Positions 51,058-59,500 of a stretch of DNA of 64,000 nucleotides are shown here, piece after piece (positions within the stretch are counted from its first letter, which is position 1; every line of letters starts with the position of its first letter). The translations under genes were made by a program, and so were the position numbers. The stretch is taken from positions 32,096 to 96,095 of the forward strand of contig LKNB01000005.1 of NCBI GenBank assembly GCA_001564055.1. Direction: 5' to 3'. This DNA comes from Rhodothermaceae bacterium Tc-Br11_B2g6_7. Its GTDB lineage: Bacteria > Bacteroidota > Rhodothermia > Rhodothermales > Salinibacteraceae. Under the pieces are notes generated by a model, which saw only the letters and a list, made by a program, of their open reading frames with translations, had not been told where the DNA came from and made no database searches.

Positions 51058-52077
51058 TCAAAGGTGCGCGACCACCGCGCTGATGGCGCGCTGCAGTCGT
51101 TCGACGGTGCCGTTGCCCTGTGCGCGCTCGATGAAGCGCCCCATCTCCCCTTGCTGCCGCAGGCGGGGGAGCACGTTCTGGGCGTAGAGCTGCGTGAACT
51201 CGTCCGGTGCGTTCGCGCCCATCCACACAAACCCACGCAGGGCCTGCTCGGCGTTCTCGGCGCGCACGCTCAGCCCGGTCGTGATCGCGTATCTTTTCGA
51301 CGGCTCCTCGGGGAAGACGACCGTCCCCTCGTCCTCCGCCAGGATCTTCTCGAAGTCAGGCAGATCGTCGTAGATGTCGAGGTAGGCGTAAAACTCGCCG
51401 GCGGGCCCTTCGCCGATGGCCGTGGCGAGGTCCAGCGCGGGCTCGCCTGTGCTGTAGAGCCACGAGGCCATCTCCCACGAGCGGGGCGACGGCCACGCCG
51501 GGTGGTCCGGGCTCATGTTGAATAGCAGCTCGGGCCGAAAGGAAAGGAAGGCCTGGATGTGCTCGTGCAGACCCTCGCGTAGGGCGTACCGGCGGAAGGA
51601 CTCAAGATCGGGCGCTACGTCGAGATGGATAAACCGATTGGCCACCGGCGCCGGCATATCGAACACCGCTGCCCTGTCCTCCTTCCGGTTGCCCGCTGCC
51701 CAGATGTACCATCCGTCGGGTAGCGTGTAGCTGCCCACCTTCCGGTCGAGGATCAGCTGCTGCGCGATGCCCTGCACCGTGGGCGCGGCCATGTTCACCT
51801 CATCCAGAAACAGCACCCCCTGCCCCTCCCGTGGAAGGAAGTCAGGCGCGTACCAGGTGGCCGATCGGTCGTCATCGCGGGGCACCGGCAGCCCGCGGAG
51901 ATCGGTCGGCGCGAGCTGGCTCAGCCGGACATCAACCAGATCGAGCTCCCGCGCGGCGGCCACTTCAGCCACGATGCTGGACTTGCCAATACCGGGCGGT
52001 CCCCAGATCATGAGGCTCATCCGGAGGTCGTGCTGCAGCACGTTTTCGAGAAAGCGTTGCAGAGTCGAAGGCGTCAT
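51058..52077 (-). CDS. MoxR-family AAA+ ATPase
   Basis: MIWGPPGIGKSSIVAEVAA, GVLFLDEVNMAAPTVQGIAQQLILDRKVG, AAGNRKED. Confidence 0.88.
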   Translation of the reverse strand: MTPSTLQRFLENVLQHDLRMSLMIWGPPGIGKSSIVAEVAAARELDLVDVRLSQLAPTDLRGLPVPRDDDRSATWYAPDFLPREGQGVLFLDEVNMAAPTVQGIAQQLILDRKVGSYTLPDGWYIWAAGNRKEDRAAVFDMPAPVANRFIHLDVAPDLESFRRYALREGLHEHIQAFLSFRPELLFNMSPDHPAWPSPRSWEMASWLYSTGEPALDLATAIGEGPAGEFYAYLDIYDDLPDFEKILAEDEGTVVFPEEPSKRYAITTGLSVRAENAEQALRGFVWMGANAPDEFTQLYAQNVLPRLRQQGEMGRFIERAQGNGTVERLQRAISAVVAHL

Positions 52078-52274
52078 GTTGCGCAGGGAGTTTCGTTCAC
52101 AAACAGTTCGGAAGGTGCATCCGGATGTGCCTGAAACCGCTCAAACACATCGGGATCGTGGCTTTCTATCACAAATAGCCTTTCCAGACAATGGAACGGC
52201 AGTGTTTCTCTTGACAGGAGGTCCCGCAGGTAGTCGTTCGCAAATACTCTGGGATCCGCCCAGGGCAATCGCAA
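52074..52274 (-). pseudogene. 3' remnant of a gene coupled to the MoxR gene, apparently truncated at its 5' side next to the IS remnant
   Basis: TGA overlaps the MoxR ATG (52074-52077); ORF has no clear ATG start and abuts the transposase fragment stop at 52280. Confidence 0.5.
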
Positions 52275-52279
52275 GAACG

Positions 52280-52618
52280 CTAAAGGCCGCTGAGCACTTT
52301 ACGCAGGTACGCTTCATCCCACCCCGCGCGGAGTCGTCGGTTCTTGATGCCCGCTGAGCTGGTCGGCTCTTGCTTCAGCAGGTTCAGCGCCAGGCGGCGC
52401 ACCACCGCCATGTTTTGCGTCGCATGTCTTGTACGGATATATCTCTCGTCTTCCCGGAAGGCTACGTCCAAGACCCAGTGCAGCTTAATCTCAATGTGCC
52501 AGTGCTGGCGCACCGCGCGTAGCAGCACCTCGGCCTCAGGAGCAAGGCTGCTGATGTAGTAGCGCCGCTGCGTCGTTGTCTTCTCGCCATCGAACCGCTC
52601 GTGCTGGACCATGCACAC
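52280..52618 (-). mobile_element. ISAs1-family transposase, C-terminal fragment
   Basis: YYISSLAPEAEVLLRAVRQHWHIEIKLHWVLDVAFREDERYIRTRHATQNMAVVRRLALNLLKQE, characteristic of ISAs1 DDE C-termini; N-terminal portion absent. Confidence 0.85.
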
Positions 52619-52743
52619 CGTGGGCAGCTCCTGAATTATCAGACCCCCAAGTTGTTTGCGAACCGTTCTACCAGCACCAACCCAACCAACCGTGAACCAG
52701 CGCAGTTACTAATGTAGACCCTGGCACACAAAACGGGGGCATC

Positions 52744-53163
52744 TCACAGGCGCAGCGCGTTGAACACTCGCGCCAGCTCGGCCCCGGCCTGCACGGTCAG
52801 GCGCTCGTTGTCGCCCACCAGCAGCAGCTTCTGATGCGCCTCGGCGATCGCCTCAACGGCCTCAATAACCAGCAACGCGGCGGTGCCGGCGGACAGGAGC
52901 CGGTAGCCTTTCGCCTGCAGCAGCGGCCACACAAGGGCTTTCGCCCAGGCCGTGGGGGCCGTGCAGGTGAGGCCCACCCAGCCGTCGGCGGCCTGCGCTA
53001 CCGCATCCTCCAGTGCTCGGCCGGTCCGGGCCTGCGGCACGAAGACCAGCTTGACATCGGTGGGGTGCTGGCGACACAGAGACACAACAGACGAGAGGGC
53101 CATGGCGGTGGTCAGTACGGCGTGGGTGATAGTGTCATTGAAACGGGCTGCTGCCCACACCAC
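52744..53163 (-). pseudogene. Probable gene fragment, weakly resembling the N-terminus of AddB/UvrD-associated proteins
   Basis: KLVFVPQARTGRALEDAVAQAADGWVGLTCTAPTAWAKALVWPLLQ; short, next to the IS remnant. Confidence 0.3.
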
Positions 53164-53429
53164 TGGCTCCTCCCTTTCTTGGCAGGCCCCCGGAGTGGCA
53201 GCAGGTATACTCTAACCATCGACCCCACAGCCAGCGCCTTAAGAGCGGCACCCAAAAATCGCGTGGACAGGACCACCCCGGCCTGCGGCTCTCTCTTGCT
53301 GTCGCCCGCGCGACAGCCGGAGGGGCCTGTCGTTTAGAGCCAGCTACCGTTGCGTAGCCTGTTAATATCCGGACTGGATAGCCGATCACATAAGCCCATG
53401 GTTATCTCACCACGTACCCCTGTTTTGTT

Positions 53430-55127
53430 ATGGCCCGGATGATTCCCACGTACAATCCGCCTACGGATAGCGCCGCAGAGGCGAAGGTCTACTGCTGGCT
53501 CGCGGAAGGCCTTCCCGATGACTACGATGTCTATCACTCGGTAGACCTGTTTCATAAGACCGAACGAGGCCTGCGGGAAGCGGAGGCGGATTTCGTGATC
53601 GTGCATCCGACCAAAGGCCTGCTTATCCTTGAAGTGAAGGGCGGTCAGGAGATTTACTATGACGGGCAGGTCTGGCACTCCATCTCGCATTTCGGCGGCG
53701 ACTACGTGACCAAAGACCCCTTCAAACAGGGGAGACATAACCTGCACCAGTTGCTCAAGCGCGGCAAAGATGTAGGGCTCTGGCAGAAGGAGTCCGAGAT
53801 CAATTTCCTGCGCGGCTACGGCGTGGTCTTTCCTGACGTAGCCTGGACGGGCAACGAGCCCCTTCCCGCTCACGCGGATCATCTCCTGATTCGTGATCAA
53901 CGCCTTCGCGTCGACACCAAACAGCAGATCGATCGGCTGTTTAACCCGTGGGGCCGTCAGGAAGGAGGTAACACCACTGCCAGAGTCCAGCTGCGGGCCT
54001 TCACGCAGGAAGTGCTACAGCCCACCTTTCGCGTAAAGCCCTCCCTTAAACTTCAGATTGCGGAGAACGACGACACGTTCGTGCGCCTAACGGAGGGGCA
54101 GAACAAGACCTACAACGGCGTCCTGAAGACCAACCGGCGGGCGCTCATTGAAGGGTATGCGGGTACGGGCAAGACCTTTCTGGCCCTGCACCGGGCGGCC
54201 GACCTCGGGCGCGAGGGGCACCGTACGCTGTTTCTCTGCTTCAACCGGCACCTGTCCACCTACGCCCAACAGCAGGCCGCCGACGTCCCCAACCTCACGG
54301 TGTCGACGTTTCATCACCTGGCCAAACAGGCCGCCGCAACGACCCCGGGCCTCCGGTTTCCTTCCCGCCCGGATACCGACTTCTGGACGACTGGGGCCGC
54401 AGACTTGCTACTGGAAGCTGCCGAGCGCACGGGACTCTCGTTTGATGCTATCCTGGTGGATGAAGCGCAGGATTTTCAGGACGCCTGGTGGGTGGCCGTG
54501 CAGTCCCTCCTTACGGACGACGCCTATTTCTATGTCTTCACCGATCCCGGCCAAAATATCTACCACGGCAACCTGAGCGACGAATTGGGTCTGCCCACCA
54601 CCATCTGCCTCACAGAAAATTGCCGCTCCACCCGGGAGATCCGCACGTTTGCAGGCTCTATCTTGCAGCGCGACGAAGATAGCGCCGCGTTCGTGGTCCA
54701 GGGCCAGCCCGTCGCCACGGAAGCCTTTGAGCAGCGGGAGGATCAGTACGAACAGCTCCGCACGATCGTGAAGCAGTTGAAGCAGGATGAGAACCTCCGT
54801 TCAAAGGACCTGCTGCTGCTCTCCCCCTACACGTACGACAACATGCTGCTGGCCGATCACAACCACCGCCTCGGCGGCTACAAGGTGGCGCCATACGACC
54901 CCCTCACCCCGCCCGACGAGCAAACGCTCTACTACGAGAGTCTGCAGGCTTTTAAGGGCATGGAGGCCCCGGTGGTGGTGCTATTTGACGTCCGTCTTGA
55001 CTCCAGCGCCAATACCCGCGAAAACATGTACGTGGCCGCCTCTCGGGCTCAGCATGTGCTGTATGTGCTCCACGAAAAGGGATGGAAAGAGGACATGGTG
55101 GCGGCACAGCACCCTGCTGCTGCTTAG
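53430..55127 (+). CDS. NERD-domain plus UvrD-like superfamily I helicase
   Basis: NERD: EAKVYCWLAEGLPDDYDVYHSV...EADFVIVHPTKGLLILEVKGG; helicase: GYAGTGKTFLALHRA, ILVDEAQDF, LTENCRSTREI. Confidence 0.9.
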   Translation: MARMIPTYNPPTDSAAEAKVYCWLAEGLPDDYDVYHSVDLFHKTERGLREAEADFVIVHPTKGLLILEVKGGQEIYYDGQVWHSISHFGGDYVTKDPFKQGRHNLHQLLKRGKDVGLWQKESEINFLRGYGVVFPDVAWTGNEPLPAHADHLLIRDQRLRVDTKQQIDRLFNPWGRQEGGNTTARVQLRAFTQEVLQPTFRVKPSLKLQIAENDDTFVRLTEGQNKTYNGVLKTNRRALIEGYAGTGKTFLALHRAADLGREGHRTLFLCFNRHLSTYAQQQAADVPNLTVSTFHHLAKQAAATTPGLRFPSRPDTDFWTTGAADLLLEAAERTGLSFDAILVDEAQDFQDAWWVAVQSLLTDDAYFYVFTDPGQNIYHGNLSDELGLPTTICLTENCRSTREIRTFAGSILQRDEDSAAFVVQGQPVATEAFEQREDQYEQLRTIVKQLKQDENLRSKDLLLLSPYTYDNMLLADHNHRLGGYKVAPYDPLTPPDEQTLYYESLQAFKGMEAPVVVLFDVRLDSSANTRENMYVAASRAQHVLYVLHEKGWKEDMVAAQHPAAA

Positions 55128-55259
55128 AAAGCGGCGGTCAGATGCGCAAGCCGACCAGATGGGAGATTATCGGTGTGCAAACAGCTTCTACTCGCTCGTG
55201 CCGTTGGCGGGGGGAGAGTCTACGCCGTGGTGCACGGGTGCTGCCTCGCCCCCTAAATC

Positions 55260-55406
55260 GCTCGTCACGTCCGTCCCGGGCGTGACGCCCGCCGGGACCG
55301 TCCCCGGTCCCAAGCCGACGGGAGGCTACCATTCGGTCCATCACCGCGATCGGTTCCAGTCACAAATTATCGGTTTGCCACGCCTTCACCCCCGGCCGGG
55401 ACGATC
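55260..55406. repeat. Dispersed intergenic repeat
   Basis: CGTCACGTCCGTCCCGGGCGTGACG inverted repeat, GGGACCGTCCCCGGTCCC hairpin, TATCGGTTTGCCACGCCTTCACCCCCGGCCGGGACGAT. Confidence 0.7.
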
Positions 55407-55518
55407 ATTAGAGGGTTGCCTCTGCATGAACCGCCCACCTCCTTGTCATCCCCACCTCGAGTGTGACGCACCCTCGATAGCGTGTGATGCATGCGCGATT
55501 CCTGTCTTAGGACCACCC

Positions 55519-56562
55519 TCACACCGCCGGCACCCACACCTGTTGCAGCGGGATCTGCGCTTTGAATTCGGACTCCAGGTTCTCGTAGTGCTGCAGCATC
55601 AGCTGAATGAACCCATCGCGGTCGAACAGCGCGACCGTCTGGTGGGCGTGCTCCGCTTCGAGTTTGGCGTCGCGCGTAAAGCCGCCGGTGGAAACAAAGA
55701 TGCCTTTCTCGTCGGACCGTAACGTGCCAATGAATGAGCGCATCTCCGGACCGCCCGAGGTGCTCTGCCTATGCTTAACCTGAGCCTTGATGAGCGGCTG
55801 TTCAAAACCGAACGCGTCCGGGTGGGCGACGATATCCACGCCTCGATCGGGGCCGGGTGGGGTGCTCACGGCTTCAAAGCCCATGGCGCGCAGCACGCCG
55901 GCCACCAGGTCCTGAAAGTCAAACGGATCGAGGCCGTGGATCAGATCGGCAATGCGCTCGTCGGCCTGTGCCTTTACCTCATCGTACAGCGGCGGCGCCT
56001 CATCGGCTCCATCTTCTTCCGTTATCACTGCCGCGGGCTCTCCGCGCGAGAGGCGCTTAATCTCTTCGATATAATCCGTCAGGGAGAATACGGTCAGCGA
56101 GCTACCCATCGAGTTGCGGGCGGCTGTGCTGAACGCATCACGGGAAATCCGGCGCTCCCAATCTACCGGACGCGTGTGGTCATAGTCTTCATCCAGCATG
56201 CCCGGGCGGTAGGCATAGTCCCCGGAGATCCGGCCGATGAGTAGCTCCCGGCTGGCTTTGATGTACGTGAGCACATAGTCGCCCTCCTGCACCTCGCGAA
56301 CGAAGCGGTACAGTTGCCCGGCATTGACGGCCCGGCGGTGTTTGGAATGATCGGGATAAACGTCCCGGTAGCGCTCCTTAAACTCCGCGCGGGTCTGAAG
56401 GCCGGAGAGGTCACCCATCGCTGTCCAGCCAATCGCTACAATTTTAAGCTCCTCCAGCCGATCGGGCAGTTCATTTTCATTACCGGCGCGGACCATCCAG
56501 GCGTTTGCTTGGGGCATTAGGTCTGAATTGTCAGTTGTGAGTTGTCGAAGGTACTTGCTCAT
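55519..56562 (-). CDS. Restriction endonuclease: N-terminal EVE/PUA-like domain plus C-terminal Mrr-type PD-(D/E)XK nuclease
   Basis: N-term WMVRAGNENELPDRLEELKIVAIGWTAMGDLS...VQEGDYVLTYIKASRELLIGRISGDYAY; C-term FQDLVAGVLRAMGFEAVSTPPGPDRGVDIVAHPD...IKAQVKHR. Confidence 0.85.
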   Translation of the reverse strand: MSKYLRQLTTDNSDLMPQANAWMVRAGNENELPDRLEELKIVAIGWTAMGDLSGLQTRAEFKERYRDVYPDHSKHRRAVNAGQLYRFVREVQEGDYVLTYIKASRELLIGRISGDYAYRPGMLDEDYDHTRPVDWERRISRDAFSTAARNSMGSSLTVFSLTDYIEEIKRLSRGEPAAVITEEDGADEAPPLYDEVKAQADERIADLIHGLDPFDFQDLVAGVLRAMGFEAVSTPPGPDRGVDIVAHPDAFGFEQPLIKAQVKHRQSTSGGPEMRSFIGTLRSDEKGIFVSTGGFTRDAKLEAEHAHQTVALFDRDGFIQLMLQHYENLESEFKAQIPLQQVWVPAV

Positions 56563-59500
56563 TGGCCCGTCACATACCGCTCCAGACGTTTCAGGTCCTC
56601 CATCCTGCGCACTTCAACCAGCCGGTAACCGAGTGCTCGCAACCGGTTGCGTTTTTCGCGATCTGCCTCGCTAACGTAATCTTTATCGTGATCACTGCCG
56701 TCTACAAAGACAACGATGCGGGGCTCATAGTAAAAGTCAGCGATTGCGATGGGCACATCATCGCCATCGAACACCGTCCGCTGCGCGCCATCTGGCAGCG
56801 GTAGTCGCTGCTTGACGATAGCCTCCAGCACTTTTCGCTCAAAGGTCGATTCGCATGCGGCTTCGAGTGCCGCATATCGCTTGGTGGCGTCCTCCTGTTT
56901 CGCTTCCAGCGTGAGCGATGTAAGTTGCCGCAGGAAGGGTACCACCAGGGTTCGATCCAAGAGGTCGTGGTCGCGCTGATTGTAAAAGGAAAGCAGGCAG
57001 TCATAGCACGCTTTTTCGCAGCCTTCCTCGTCATCGGCATGGAGAATGCGTAGCGCCTCACGAATAACGGCCCGAAGCCGTGGTGGCTTAGTGAGCTGCT
57101 TGACGGCGCCGGTCCCTCCCTCTGCGGTTTCGAAAAGAACGATACGCCGCCGGTCGGCATCTTCCGGCACCTCACCGACAAAGCTCTGCACCTCACTCTC
57201 GTCCAGATCCATCGCTATCGTGAGGGCGCGTTCCAGTGTGTGGCGTAGCGTCGTGAAGAAGGCCTCCGTGTTCTCGACATCCGCCGGGGCACGACATTCG
57301 AGCGTGACCACATCGTTTTCGGAGCGGGTAAACAGATGCACCTGATCCAACACGTCATCGACGGACGCATTATTGGGGCACGTCCGACCATCTGAACCCT
57401 CCGCCGTGTGGTCTGAAGCAGCCTTCGATGTTAGCAACCAGGTGTTGCACGCGGTGCAGTAATTGAACCCGGGGGGCTCATCGCGCTCTTCATCCAGGTG
57501 CGGCCCGGAGTTGATCGTCAGCACGCGCCCGTTGTGCTCGTAGGTTACTTCTGCTTGCTCCTCGCTACCTGACAGCACGCTGAAGGTGGACCGCTTGCCG
57601 GGCTCGTAATAGGTATCAATTTGATACCCTTTCCGCATCCGCTCCTCCTCGTCTGCGGTAATCGACTGCCGTCGCATGGCCACCATGTCGGGCATTGGAA
57701 GCCCACGCGTGATAGGATGTTCGTGCTCCAACGACTCGTTGCATACCTTGCATCGTACGAGCCGTGTGTTCTCTTCCCCCATGTAGACGGTATCACAACC
57801 CGGGCATACCAGAATTTTCTCGAACGCAAGCCCGTCGTCTTCCTGGGTTTGAGGGCGCCCGTAGGTAACCGCGTACTTGCTTCCCGCGAAGTAGATGATG
57901 TTACCCGGCGCATACTCGCGGAGCGCCAGGACAGGGTCGCGGCGCAGCTCGCGGTCGCGGTCTGAGAATGACACACTCGTGGTCTGTCGCGGAAACGCAT
58001 AGTTCGGCAGGAAGCCCTGGCTGCCAAGGTAGCGATACGTGTAAAACGTACCTTTCCCGTCGCGCATCGAATGCAGTCGGCCCTCGATGACCCGGCGCCG
58101 CACCTGCAGCGAGCGGTCATGGGCGTCACGGCCGAGGCGGCGATTAATTTCCTGTCGCTCCTTGGTTAGGCGCACGTACTCTTCGCGCCACGGCTCGAAG
58201 CTGGCGTCCAGACGATCGACAAATCGCGTCACGGTGTCATCTGCGTGCCCTCGGTCGAACCACGCAAGGGATGCTTCTTCCCTGCTGAAGGCCCGTAGTA
58301 CAGCATCAACGAGTTCAGCTCGCTGCTTCTGGATGGCAGCGCCCAGGTCCGTCCGAAGATCCTGGTAAAGTGGAAACGTCGGCTCGTCGACGTTGAGTAT
58401 CTCCTTTGGACGAGAGGGAAGCTTCCATACGCCACGGTGGGCCAAAAGCTCAAGTACCAGGGCATGCGTGTGACTGCGGATGAGTTGCTTGTTGTCGAGG
58501 AGAAACCGTGGGGGGCTAATTTTTCCAGAGATGATGCGCTCCGGATAGCGGTAGAAGTACTGGTCGTGTGGCCCCCGGTATTGCCCGGCACCACAAAACA
58601 CGCTAATTAAGGCCGGCTGCCCCTTTCGTCCAGCGCGTCCGGCGCGCTGCGCATAATTTGAAGGGTTTGGTGGCACGTTGCGCATGTACACATTGGAGAG
58701 CGACCCGATATCGATGCCCAGCTCCATGGTGGGCGTGCACACAAGCACATTCGTGGGATCCTCGTCGCTTTGAAAGGCGCGTTCGATGCGCTGGCGATCT
58801 TCGCCGCTTACTTGGCCGCTATGCTCCTCGGCGTACACCGGGACGCCCTGGCCAAGCGGCTGATCATATTCAAGCCGAAAATAGTTCTGGCTGAGGTCAA
58901 CATCGCTATCGAGCATGTTGCATGAGCGCTCCGTGCAGACATCAGTTACGTTGAAGTGCTGCACACTCCCACAACGAGGGCAGACCTGATGCTTCGTCTC
59001 GTCGGTGGCAACAAGCTCAATGAGATCCGAGGGTACCATGTAAAGCGTACCGGCATACTTGACATGATGCGTGGTAAGAAACTCCACCTCGGGGGAGGAT
59101 AGCGTGCCTACCGTTGCCTGCAGCACCTCTACGGCTTCCATATACTCTACGTTAAGTGCTCGCTTGGTCCACGCGATGAAGGTGGTGCTGGCGTGCACAA
59201 AGCGCAGCACCTCAGCGTTCTTAGACCGGTTGGATGCCTCGTCGCTGTACCCTGTGGGTTTAATGAACGTGTCACTGACGTCCCCCTCGAGAAACGCTGC
59301 CGGGTTCAGTTTGCCCAAGACCCGGCGCTTGAAGTTATTGAAGTTGGTCAGCGCATCATGCTGTACCGCCAGGCGCTTGCGCATAATGTCCAGAAAGCCG
59401 CGCAGGTAGTCTTCCCGCATATCGGCGTCGAGGTCCTGCAGGACAGGCACGGTCTTCCATGGCTCCTCATCCGCGGCGAGCCGATCCAGACCGCCATAAT

